DNA from: Alistipes sp.
GTDB lineage: Bacteria; Bacteroidota; Bacteroidia; Bacteroidales; Rikenellaceae
DNA length: 7,126 bases
Reading direction: 5' to 3'
Assembly: GCA_017561105.1 (NCBI GenBank)
Contig: JAFZDR010000095.1
Coordinates: forward strand, 1 to 7,126
Position 1 is the stretch's first letter, and each line of letters begins with the position of its first letter. The position numbers were made by a program, and so were the translations under genes. Positions 1 through 5,586 of the stretch are shown piece after piece. The notes below the pieces were generated by a model that saw nothing but the letters and a program-made list of their open reading frames with translations, was not told the origin of the DNA and did no database searches.

Positions 1-357
1 CAGAGTATGGCGCTGTGTACGGTAGGCATACTGCTCTCCGTAGAAGGCCGGAGCATGAGTACAGAAGAGGCTTGCCTCAATCTCGACGCCGTGCTTCTTT
101 GCCGCCTCGAAAGCGCGATCGGTAATGGTAAAATCGTAGACTCCGGGAGCAGTTTCGAGGTAGTTCCACATCAAGAAAACTCGTGCCGAGTGCATCTTAT
201 TATCGGCCAGACGCGAAAACCACATATCGACCTCCTCGGGAGTCTGACCGGGTTCTATCCACACTTCGGCTCCAACCTCGACATGGCGCTGAGCCAACGC
301 CTCGTTAGTCACTGCGAAAGTTGCAACGGCAAGCAAGAAAATCTTCAAAAATCTCAT
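1..357 (-). CDS. Secreted GH42-like beta-galactosidase, N-terminal fragment (3' end outside window)
   Basis: The reverse strand is open from an ATG at 357-355 to the window edge, giving 119 codons without a stop. The product starts with a signal peptide: basic MRFLK, a hydrophobic core to about residue 16, and a likely signal peptidase I cleavage after ALA (residue 22). The mature part has VEVGAEVWIEPGQTPEEVD, then a WNYLE...PGVYDF stretch at about 64-76 and DRAFEAAKKHGVEI at 80-93. This matches the first beta/alpha units of clan GH-A (beta/alpha)8 barrels, closest in style to family 42 beta-galactosidases, where a W-x(3)-E-P-x(2)-G-x-Y-x-F motif is typical. Here the Pro after Glu is replaced by Thr-Ala. 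The catalytic glutamates would lie downstream, so activity cannot be judged. The expected role is hydrolysis of galactosides or related glycans in the periplasm or at the cell surface. It is divergent from rpmB and has its own promoter. Substrate is uncertain. Confidence 0.8.
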   Translation of the reverse strand, partial: MRFLKIFLLAVATFAVTNEALAQRHVEVGAEVWIEPGQTPEEVDMWFSRLADNKMHSARVFLMWNYLETAPGVYDFTITDRAFEAAKKHGVEIEASLFCTHAPAFYGEQYAYRTQRHTL

Positions 358-379
358 AATTGTAGCTGTTAAGTTTCTA

Positions 380-410
380 CAAAGTTACTCTTTTCACACT
401 TTTTTGCAAA
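380..410 (-). promoter_or_regulatory. Sigma-ABfr-type promoter of the GH42-like gene
   Basis: Read on the minus strand there is a TTTG box (plus positions 410-407), a 19-nt spacer and TAACTTTG (387-380). Both boxes fit the Bacteroidetes consensus TTTG-N19-TAnnTTTG exactly. Transcription would start near position 373, leaving a leader of roughly 15 nt before the ATG at 357. Confidence 0.75.
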
Positions 411-424
411 ATTTTCGTAGAGTG

Positions 425-456
425 ATTGTTTGTTAAAAATATAATTAGTATATTTG
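425..456 (+). promoter_or_regulatory. Sigma-ABfr-type promoter of the rpmB-rpmG-DUF4295 operon
   Basis: TATATTTG at 449-456 fits the -7 consensus TAnnTTTG. A near-consensus ATTG at 425-428 lies 20 nt upstream as the -33 box; a perfect TTTG at 429-432 is also present, but its 16-nt spacing is short. Transcription would start near 463, giving a leader of about 30 nt. The sequence before the rpmB ATG is A/T-rich with no Shine-Dalgarno motif, as is usual in Bacteroidota. Confidence 0.7.
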
Positions 457-494
457 CAGCCCCAAATGGGATTTAATTAAAAAATTTAGTAACA

Positions 495-728
495 ATGAAA
501 GTTTGCGAAATTACAGGAAAAGTGGCCCTCGTTGGAAACAATGTTTCGCACTCCAATGTAAAGACTAAGCGCAAGTTCTCACCAAACTTGAAGACTAAGC
601 GTTTCTGGTCAGAGGAGGAAGGCCGTTGGATCACCTTGAAGGTTTCGACTTCGGGTATCAAAACAATTAACAAGAAGGGCCTCGCTGCTGCTTTGAAGGA
701 TGCAGCTGCAGCCAAGAAAATCTATTAA
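495..728 (+). CDS. rpmB: 50S ribosomal protein bL28
   Basis: This 77-residue basic protein begins MKVCEITGKVALVGNNVSHS, the hallmark start of bL28 (C-x-I-TGK followed by G-N-x-VSHS), and continues with KTKRKFSPNLKTKRFW and the WITLKVSTSGIKTINKKG segment of the family. The length is normal for Bacteroidota bL28. It is a structural protein of the large ribosomal subunit, near the E-site region. It is the first gene of a three-gene ribosomal operon, with rpmG starting 13 nt after its stop. The ATG at 495 is preceded by an A/T-rich stretch rather than a Shine-Dalgarno sequence. The hydrophobic-looking reading frame on the opposite strand is only a shadow of this gene. Confidence 0.97.
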   Translation: MKVCEITGKVALVGNNVSHSNVKTKRKFSPNLKTKRFWSEEEGRWITLKVSTSGIKTINKKGLAAALKDAAAAKKIY

Positions 729-741
729 ACATTAACAAGCT

Positions 742-924
742 ATGGCAAAGAAAGGTAACAGAGTTCAGGTGATCTTGGAGTGCACCGAGCAGAAGGAGAG
801 TGGCGTACCAGGAATGTCGCGCTACATCACCACTAAGAACAAGAAGAACACCCCAGACCGTTTGGAGCGTAAGAAGTACAATCCATACTTGAAGAGGGTA
901 ACTTTACATCGTGAAATTAAGTAA
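742..924 (+). CDS. rpmG: 50S ribosomal protein bL33, zinc-free type
   Basis: The 60-residue product starts [18 protein letters not shown] and contains the bL33 core [16 protein letters not shown] followed by [17 protein letters not shown]. These are the standard bL33 landmarks, including the basic C-terminal half. Zinc-binding bL33 proteins carry two CxxC pairs; this one has a single cysteine at residue 14, so it is the C-minus (zinc-independent) form. It belongs to the large subunit, close to bL28 in the E-site region, which fits their co-transcription. It lies 13 nt after rpmB and 15 nt before the DUF4295 gene. The start at 742 gives the normal family length. Confidence 0.96.
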   Translation: MAKKGNRVQVILECTEQKESGVPGMSRYITTKNKKNTPDRLERKKYNPYLKRVTLHREIK

Positions 925-930
925 AAGGAG
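925..930 (+). promoter_or_regulatory. Shine-Dalgarno-like AAGGAG before the DUF4295 gene
   Basis: AAGGAG begins just after the rpmG stop codon, with 9 nt between it and the ATG at 940. It is complementary to the anti-Shine-Dalgarno end of 16S rRNA. Such motifs are uncommon in Bacteroidota, whose ribosomes hide the anti-Shine-Dalgarno, and rpmB, rpmG and tdk here have none. Confidence 0.6.
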
Positions 931-939
931 ATTTGAGAT

Positions 940-1089
940 ATGGCAAAGAAAGCTGTCGCAACCCTCAGAACTGGTGTAGGTAAGCAGTTTACCAAGTGCA
1001 TCAAGATGGTTAAGTCGGAGAAGACCGGTGCTTACATTTTCAAGGAGGCAATCGTTCCCGTTGACCAGGTAGCAGAGTACATGAAGTAA
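940..1089 (+). CDS. DUF4295 family small ribosome-associated protein (bL38-like)
   Basis: A 49-codon reading frame encodes a small basic protein beginning MAKKAVATLRTGVGKQFTKC and ending with KTGAYIFKEAIVPVDQVAEYMK. The MAKK.VA.L start, the IKMVKS..TGAY.FKE..VP centre and the length are those of the DUF4295 family, which is restricted to Bacteroidota and regularly follows rpmB and rpmG. From memory, structural work on a Flavobacterium ribosome assigned a protein of this family as a large-subunit component named bL38; I am fairly but not fully sure of that link. The operon position after two large-subunit proteins agrees with a ribosomal role. The start at 940 is supported by the family-typical N-terminus and by an AAGGAG motif upstream. 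It is the last gene before a strong terminator. Confidence 0.9.
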   Translation: MAKKAVATLRTGVGKQFTKCIKMVKSEKTGAYIFKEAIVPVDQVAEYMK

Positions 1090-1125
1090 AAAATGCTACA
1101 ATGTATTCGGATTAAACCCCGAAAT

Positions 1126-1165
1126 ACAAAAGGCTGTTCCGTTTCGGACAGCCTTTTGTGTTTTT
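1126..1165 (+). terminator. Strong intrinsic terminator of the ribosomal-protein operon
   Basis: ACAAAAGGCTGT pairs perfectly with ACAGCCTTTTGT. The stem can be extended by a CCG/CGG segment with one bulged T, leaving a TTT loop, and the 3' arm runs through G1160 into TTTTT at 1161-1165. This is a classical rho-independent terminator beginning 37 nt after the DUF4295 stop codon. The A-rich 5' arm mirrors the T-rich 3' arm, but no convergent gene lies downstream, so it probably serves only the plus-strand operon. Confidence 0.92.
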
Positions 1166-1179
1166 ATATCCTCGGCATC

Positions 1180-1201
1180 TTAATTATAATTTTATAATTA
1201 A
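1180..1201. repeat. 22-bp A/T palindrome upstream of the tdk promoter
   Basis: TTAATTATAA and TTATAATTAA form a perfect 10-bp inverted repeat separated by TT. It ends one base before the putative -33 box of the tdk promoter. It could be a protein-binding operator or an A/T-rich upstream promoter element. Chance is possible because the region has very low G+C. Confidence 0.45.
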
Positions 1202-1202
1202 A

Positions 1203-1233
1203 TTTTCATTTACCGATTAAATTTGTATCTTTG
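1203..1233 (+). promoter_or_regulatory. Sigma-ABfr-type promoter of tdk
   Basis: TATCTTTG at 1226-1233 fits TAnnTTTG exactly. A TTTT stretch at 1203-1206 lies 19 nt upstream and approximates the TTTG -33 box. The start would be near 1240, giving a leader of only about 18 nt before the ATG at 1258. Its place after the terminator means tdk is transcribed separately from the ribosomal-protein genes. Confidence 0.65.
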
Positions 1234-1257
1234 CAGAAGATATAATAGCATACAGCA

Positions 1258-1833
1258 ATGTTTTTAGAGAATAGCACACAAAAAGGTTGGATTGAAGTGG
1301 TCTGTGGCTCGATGTTTTCGGGCAAGACCGAGGAGTTGATTCGTCGTCTGCGTCGCGCAGAATTTGCACATCAGAGAGTTGAGATTTTCAAACCTCAAAT
1401 CGATGTCCGCTACTCGGAGGACGAAGTAGTATCACATAACCACTCGACTATCCGCTCTACACCCGTAGAGGCGCCTCAGCAGATTTTGTTGATGTCGTCG
1501 GAGGTCGATGTTGTAGGTATCGACGAGGCGCAGTTCTTCGACGACAGCATCGTTGAGGTTTGCTGCGAGTTGGCAAACCGCGGCGTACGCGTTATCGTAG
1601 CGGGTTTGGATATGGACTTCTTGGGTAAGCCGTTCGGCCCTATGCCGGCACTTATGGCTATCGCTGAGTATGTGGATAAGGTGCATGCCATCTGCGTACA
1701 CTGCGGTAACCCTGCACAGCACTCGCACCGCTTGGCAAAGAGCGAGAAGTTGGTGATGCTCGGCGAGAAGGATACCTACGAGCCTGTATGTCGCCACTGT
1801 TTCCTCCGTTTGCGCAAGGAGCAAGGCGAGTAG
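1258..1833 (+). CDS. tdk: Thymidine kinase, type II (TK1-like)
   Basis: This 191-residue cytosolic enzyme phosphorylates thymidine to dTMP with ATP in the pyrimidine salvage pathway. The P-loop GSMFSGKT is at residues 17-24, followed by [11 protein letters not shown]. The DEAQFF motif is at 89-94, with Glu90 as the expected catalytic base. The lasso/substrate segment [15 protein letters not shown] is at 116-130. A structural zinc site is formed by C146-x2-C149 and C178-x2-C181, and YEPVCRHCF is the usual C-terminal signature. All key residues are present and the length is typical, so it should be active. The ATG at 1258 fits the family start and the adjacent promoter. Stop to moxR start is 60 nt with neither a clear terminator nor a clear promoter, so read-through into the Bat-type cluster is possible. 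I see no functional link to that cluster. Confidence 0.96.
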   Translation: MFLENSTQKGWIEVVCGSMFSGKTEELIRRLRRAEFAHQRVEIFKPQIDVRYSEDEVVSHNHSTIRSTPVEAPQQILLMSSEVDVVGIDEAQFFDDSIVEVCCELANRGVRVIVAGLDMDFLGKPFGPMPALMAIAEYVDKVHAICVHCGNPAQHSHRLAKSEKLVMLGEKDTYEPVCRHCFLRLRKEQGE

Positions 1834-1893
1834 TGCAATAAAACGAACGACATTGCGTTAATCATTTAGTAGGAAATTTAATAGTTAAGATAT

Positions 1894-2892
1894 ATGAGTG
1901 ATATTATCAACATCAAGGAGTTGAACGAGCGTATCGAGCGCGAGAGCCTCTTTGTGGATACTTTGCGTACCGAGATGGGCAAGGTTATCGTTGGTCAGCA
2001 GCACCTTGTCGATACACTTTTGATTGGTTTGCTCTCGAACGGCCACATCTTGTTGGAGGGCGTACCAGGCTTGGCAAAGACCTTGGCCATTACAACCTTG
2101 GCGAAGGCTGTCGATGCCGATTTCTCGCGTATCCAGTTTACTCCGGACCTGCTCCCTGCCGACATTGTGGGTACTTTGATCTACTCGCAGAAGGCTGAGG
2201 ACTTCACCGTTAAGAAGGGTCCCGTATTTGCGAACTTCGTATTGGCCGATGAGATCAACCGTTCGCCTGCAAAGGTGCAGTCGGCACTCTTGGAGGCGAT
2301 GCAGGAGCGTCAGGTAACAATTGGCGACAATACCTACAAGTTGCCTGAGCCATTCCTCGTATTGGCAACCCAGAACCCATTGGAGCAGGAGGGAACCTAC
2401 CCTCTTCCGGAGGCGCAGGTTGACCGTTTTATGTTGAAGGCAAAGATCTCGTATCCGAAGCGAGAGGAGGAGCGCGATATCGTGCGCATGAACCTTTCGG
2501 GTGCAGGTATGCCCGAGCCTAATAAGGTTATCACACCTGAGGATATCGTAAAGGCACGCAAGGTAGTTGAGGATGTCTATATGGACGAGAAGATCGAGAA
2601 GTATATCGTAGATATCATCTTCGCAACCCGTGAGCCTGCAGCATACAACCTCGAGAAGTTGCAGTCGTTGATTGCCTACGGAGGTTCACCTCGTGCAAGT
2701 ATCTCGTTGGCTAAGGCGGCTCGTGCTTACGCATTCATCCGTCGTCGCGGATATGTTATTCCGGAGGATGTACGCGCCGTATGTCACGATGTTTTGCGCC
2801 ACCGTATCGGCTTGACCTACGAGGCGGAGGCAGAGAACATCACCTCGGAGGATATCATCACCGAGATTCTCAACAATGTAATTGTACCTTAA
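1894..2892 (+). CDS. moxR: MoxR-family AAA+ ATPase
   Basis: The 332-residue product is a complete MoxR ATPase. Walker A is EGVPGLAKT at 55-63 (Lys62, Thr63), Walker B is FVLADEIN at 115-122, sensor 1 is ATQNP at 158-162, and EAQVDRFM lies at 173-180. The sensor 2 region is GGSPRASISL at 263-272, in the C-terminal lid domain. Intermediate motifs such as QFTPDLLPADI at 81-91 are also canonical. MoxR proteins are cytoplasmic, probably hexameric, chaperone-like ATPases that work with vWA-domain partners on protein maturation or metal insertion. Here the partner is probably the DUF58/vWA protein 24 nt downstream. It is the first gene of the Bat-type cluster. The ATG at 1894 leaves a short N-terminal helix before the conserved VIVGQ motif (31-35), as usual. 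No obvious sigma-ABfr promoter is visible in the 60-nt gap upstream. Confidence 0.95.
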   Translation: MSDIINIKELNERIERESLFVDTLRTEMGKVIVGQQHLVDTLLIGLLSNGHILLEGVPGLAKTLAITTLAKAVDADFSRIQFTPDLLPADIVGTLIYSQKAEDFTVKKGPVFANFVLADEINRSPAKVQSALLEAMQERQVTIGDNTYKLPEPFLVLATQNPLEQEGTYPLPEAQVDRFMLKAKISYPKREEERDIVRMNLSGAGMPEPNKVITPEDIVKARKVVEDVYMDEKIEKYIVDIIFATREPAAYNLEKLQSLIAYGGSPRASISLAKAARAYAFIRRRGYVIPEDVRAVCHDVLRHRIGLTYEAEAENITSEDIITEILNNVIVP

Positions 2893-2916
2893 TCGTTTTG
2901 CCTTTCGTAACGAGAG

Positions 2917-3804
2917 ATGATAGAGCAGACCGAAAACGATATCTTAAAGCGAGTCCGCAAAATCGAGATTAAGACTCGAGGTTTGTCGAATGAGATTTTC
3001 GCAGGAAAGTACCATACGGCATTCAAGGGACGCGGTATGTCCTTTGCCGAGGTGCGCGAATATCGTATCGGCGACGATGTGCGCGATATCGATTGGAATG
3101 TTACGGCTCGTTCGCACAAACCGCACATTAAGGTTTACGAGGAGGAGCGCGAGCTGACAATGATGCTTATGGTCGATGTCAGCGGATCGCGCATGTTCGG
3201 TACTACCGATGCTCTCAAGAAGAATATCATCACCGAGCTGGCAGCAGTGCTCGCATTCTCGGCATCGCAAACGGGCGACAAGGTGGGTTGCATCTTCTTC
3301 TCGGATAAGGTAGAGAAGTTCATCCCTCCGAAGAAGGGTCGCAGCCATATCCTAATGATTATTCGCGAATTGGTAGGCTTTGTTCCCGAGTCGAATGGCA
3401 CAGCTATTTCCGAGGCCGTGCGTTACCTCACAGGCGTAAACAAGAAGCGTTGCACCGCCTTCTTATTGTCGGATTTCTTGAACTCGAAGCACGACGACGA
3501 GGCGTTGAACGACGCCTTAAAGATTGCCACCTCGCGCCACGACATCATAGCCTTAAAGGTGTCGGACCCTCGCGAGAAGGAGATGCCCGATGTGGGTATT
3601 GTAGAGTTGCAGGATGCCGAAACAGCACGCAAGGTGTGGGTTGATACATCGTCGGCAGCTGTACGCGACCACTACGCCAAGGCGTGGGCAGAGCGCGAGG
3701 AGAAGACTCGCGAGCAACTTCTTCACAACCGCATCGACATTGCCGATATTTCGACCGACTCGGACTATGTGGCAGAACTGATAAAACTATTTAAGAAGCG
3801 ATGA
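2917..3804 (+). CDS. DUF58 / von Willebrand factor A domain protein (MoxR partner)
   Basis: This is a 295-residue protein without signal peptide or membrane span, so probably cytoplasmic. The DUF58 signature REYRIGDDVRDIDWNVTAR sits at 48-66, just before a vWA fold. The MIDAS metal site is intact: D87-V-S89-G-S91, Thr162 in the NGTAISEA loop, and Asp186 in LLSDF. The last part (about 225-295) is predicted helical and charged. DUF58 proteins are almost always encoded beside MoxR ATPases and are thought to be their adaptors or substrates; the exact reaction is unknown. The gene begins 24 nt after moxR and its TGA overlaps the next ATG by 4 nt, so downstream translation is likely coupled. The ATG at 2917 gives the N-terminus expected for Bacteroidota members (ILKRVRKIEIKTRGL). 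Confidence 0.93.
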   Translation: MIEQTENDILKRVRKIEIKTRGLSNEIFAGKYHTAFKGRGMSFAEVREYRIGDDVRDIDWNVTARSHKPHIKVYEEERELTMMLMVDVSGSRMFGTTDALKKNIITELAAVLAFSASQTGDKVGCIFFSDKVEKFIPPKKGRSHILMIIRELVGFVPESNGTAISEAVRYLTGVNKKRCTAFLLSDFLNSKHDDEALNDALKIATSRHDIIALKVSDPREKEMPDVGIVELQDAETARKVWVDTSSAAVRDHYAKAWAEREEKTREQLLHNRIDIADISTDSDYVAELIKLFKKR

Positions 3805-4823
3805 AAGCGTTGCGCTACATAACATATCTGTTAGCACTAATTGCTGTGCAGTCGGTGATGGCTCAAAACACTAAACCGACCATCACTTCGCACCTCTCAG
3901 CCGACACGGTAATGATTGGCGACCGAGTAACACTCACGGTCGAGGTTGAAAAGGATGTGATGCAACACATCGTATTCCCTACATTCAACTTTGAATCGCA
4001 GGGCGAAGAGGGCGAAAGCAAAGAGCCAAGCATAGAGGTTATTCGCGACTATGCACCCGACACTATTCCGCAGGAGGGTCGCAGAGTGTTGCTTCGCAAG
4101 CGATACGAGATGGCAGTCTACGACGAAGGAGTGTACCATATGGGCAAGGCACAGGTGTTATACTTCGACAAAAACCTTATCGATACACTCTTTGCCGAGC
4201 GCGAGGAGGAGCTCTTCGTAAAGACCTTCCAGATCGACTCGACAATGACCAGCGTGCGCGAGTTGAAGCCGCAGATGACTTTGAAATTGCGTTTTGCCGA
4301 GTTTGGCGGATATCTCGCTATTGCACTTGGTCTTCTGCTATTGCTTGCATTCGCAATTTACCTCTTGGTGCGCCATTTGAGCAAGCAGGGCAAGCGCATC
4401 TCCGATCTCTTCAAGCCTGCACCACCGGTACCGGCACACATTGTGGCTATTGAGGCTCTCGAGAAGTTGCGCGACGAGAAGTTGTGGCAAAACAACAAAC
4501 ATAAGCTCTACTACTCGGGGTTGAGCGATATTCTGCGTACATACCTTGCCGGCCGTTTCGAGGTGGGAGCTATGGAGATGACCACCGACGAGATTGCCGA
4601 TGCGCTACGCAACATTGATATCGAGCAGAAACCGAAGATGGATCTCTTGTCGGTATTGCGCGATGCCGACCTTGTAAAATTTGCCAAGGCTACCCCTGAG
4701 GCTGACGATAACGAACTCGCCTACAGCAAGGCCTACCACTTTGTGGAGGAGACCAAGCCTGTAGAGGTGGTTACCGAGGAGGAGGATCTACCTACTAAAA
4801 ACGAAAAGGAGGTGGCACAATGA
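3801..4823 (+). CDS. BatD-like single-span membrane protein with periplasmic and cytoplasmic domains
   Basis: The 340-residue product has a signal peptide (1-21, cleavage after VMA before QNT). A periplasmic domain of about 22-165 follows, opening with ITSHLSADTVMIGDRVTLTVEVE, a beta-strand pattern resembling the first Ig-like unit of BatD proteins. One membrane span lies at about 169-191, then basic residues, then a cytoplasmic region of about 195-340. That region contains AHIVAIEALEKLRDEKLWQ (212-230), a YYSGLSDILRTYLAGRF segment and an acidic tail. This layout is common for the gene after the DUF58 gene in Bacteroidota Bat clusters. It is much shorter than classical BatD, so I call it BatD-like without a symbol. 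ATGA overlaps of 4 nt join it to both neighbours, implying coupled expression. With domains on both sides of the membrane, it could link the cytoplasmic MoxR/DUF58 pair to the periplasmic vWA and TPR proteins. That link is inference. Confidence 0.75.
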   Translation: MKALRYITYLLALIAVQSVMAQNTKPTITSHLSADTVMIGDRVTLTVEVEKDVMQHIVFPTFNFESQGEEGESKEPSIEVIRDYAPDTIPQEGRRVLLRKRYEMAVYDEGVYHMGKAQVLYFDKNLIDTLFAEREEELFVKTFQIDSTMTSVRELKPQMTLKLRFAEFGGYLAIALGLLLLLAFAIYLLVRHLSKQGKRISDLFKPAPPVPAHIVAIEALEKLRDEKLWQNNKHKLYYSGLSDILRTYLAGRFEVGAMEMTTDEIADALRNIDIEQKPKMDLLSVLRDADLVKFAKATPEADDNELAYSKAYHFVEETKPVEVVTEEEDLPTKNEKEVAQ

Positions 4824-5575
4824 GAGCGATAGTGAAATATATGGCTTTAGTTGTGGCGTTGTTCCTCTGCAGCGAAGTATCGGCTCAGCAGATGAAGGAG
4901 CGCGGCTTGGTACGCCAGGGTAACCGCGAGTTCAAGCGTGAGAAGTTCGAGAAGAGTGTCGATAGCTATCAGGAGGCCTTGAAGCACGACCCTAACTCGT
5001 TCGAGGCAAAGTATGACCTTGCCTCGGCACTCTACCGCACCGAGCGATACGAGAAGGCCGAGAAGACCCTACAGGCGATTGTTGGCGATAGCACTCGCAC
5101 CGAGTTGGAGCGCGGCGAGGTGGCATACAACCTCGGAAATACGCAGTTTGCACAGCAGAAATATAAGGAGGCGTTATCTTCATATCGTCAGGCCATGCGT
5201 AGCAACCCCAACGATGAGGATGCGAAGTTCAACTACGCCTTCACTAAGCGTCTGATTCAGCAGCAGGAGCAGCAACAGCAACAACAGCAGCAGAATCAGG
5301 ACCAAAACCAGGATCAGAATAAGGATCAGCAGGATAAACAAGATAACCAGCAGAACGACCAGAACAAGGATCAACAAGATAAGCAGGATCAGCAGCAACC
5401 TCAAAATCAGGAGGGCGATAATAAAGAGCAGGAGGGTGGACAGCGCCCTGAAGGCTCAATGTCGCCCGAGCAGCAGGAGGCTCTCTTGCAGGCTATCCAG
5501 GCCGAGGAGGACAAGACCCAGGATAAGCTGAAGGAGAAGGCTGCAGTATTGATTCGCGGCTCGAAGAATTGGTAA
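4820..5575 (+). CDS. batC: Periplasmic TPR protein with Q/N/D-rich tail (BatC-like)
   Basis: The 251-residue product has a signal peptide (1-22, cleavage after VSA before QQ). Cys17 is not in a proper lipobox, so a lipoprotein is unlikely. Residues 27-60, 61-94 and 100-133 form three TPR-like units, with landmarks such as A-x-Y-x-L-A-S-A-L-Y and VAYNLGNTQFAQQKYKEALS. A low-complexity region at 147-208 is made almost only of Q, N, D, K and E, and the C-terminus is a charged helix ending SKNW. TPR plus Q-rich tail is typical of BatC. In the Bacteroides bat operon, as I recall it, batC follows batB, whereas here it precedes batA. It probably acts as a periplasmic scaffold for the BatA/BatB vWA domains. 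It overlaps the previous gene by 4 nt and ends 11 nt before the preferred batA ATG. The symbol is moderately certain; the architecture is clear. Confidence 0.8.
   Translation: MRAIVKYMALVVALFLCSEVSAQQMKERGLVRQGNREFKREKFEKSVDSYQEALKHDPNSFEAKYDLASALYRTERYEKAEKTLQAIVGDSTRTELERGEVAYNLGNTQFAQQKYKEALSSYRQAMRSNPNDEDAKFNYAFTKRLIQQQEQQQQQQQQNQDQNQDQNKDQQDKQDNQQNDQNKDQQDKQDQQQPQNQEGDNKEQEGGQRPEGSMSPEQQEALLQAIQAEEDKTQDKLKEKAAVLIRGSKNW
5258..5293 (+). repeat. Polyglutamine-coding CAG/CAA tract in the TPR gene
   Basis: Twelve codons encode QQQE followed by eight glutamines (residues 147-158), using a mixture of CAG and CAA. The mixed codons limit slippage compared with a pure triplet run. On the opposite strand the tract reads as leucines, which creates a false membrane-protein-like frame. 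Confidence 0.9.
5312..5389 (+). repeat. Two copies of a 45-nt-period repeat encoding DQNKDQQDKQD
   Basis: The 11-residue unit DQNKDQQDKQD occurs at residues 165-175 (5312-5344) and again at 180-190 (5357-5389), exactly 15 residues apart. The two copies are identical in protein but differ at six third-codon positions (GAT/GAC, AAT/AAC, CAG/CAA twice, AAA/AAG, CAA/CAG). Confidence 0.85.
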
Positions 5576-5586
5576 AAGAGAGATTT

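Noticed and set aside
7..372. Plus-strand open frame of 121 codons at the window start
   Set aside because: The opposite strand encodes a coherent signal peptide plus a GH42-like domain with its own consensus promoter; the plus-strand translation resembles no family I know and is a shadow.
1104..1126. Small hairpin TTCGG/CCGAA just after the DUF4295 gene
   Set aside because: Short and weak, with no T-run; the strong terminator directly downstream explains transcription ending.
1432..1824. 130-codon minus-strand frame opposite tdk
   Set aside because: tdk is complete and has all catalytic and zinc motifs; the antisense frame has no recognisable domain or promoter.
1835..1856. Possible hairpin GCAAT/ATTGC after tdk
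   Set aside because: Only five base pairs with a 12-nt loop and no T-run, so it does not support a terminator.
4868..4873. Lipoprotein signal in the TPR protein (Cys17)
   Set aside because: The residue before Cys17 is Leu rather than Gly, Ala or Ser, and a good signal peptidase I site (VSA before QQ) lies just downstream.
5180..5404. Minus-strand frame rich in Leu, Ile and Val that looks like a small membrane protein
   Set aside because: It is the antisense reading of the glutamine/aspartate-rich repeat of the TPR gene (CAG read as CTG, GAT as ATC), so its hydrophobicity is an artefact.
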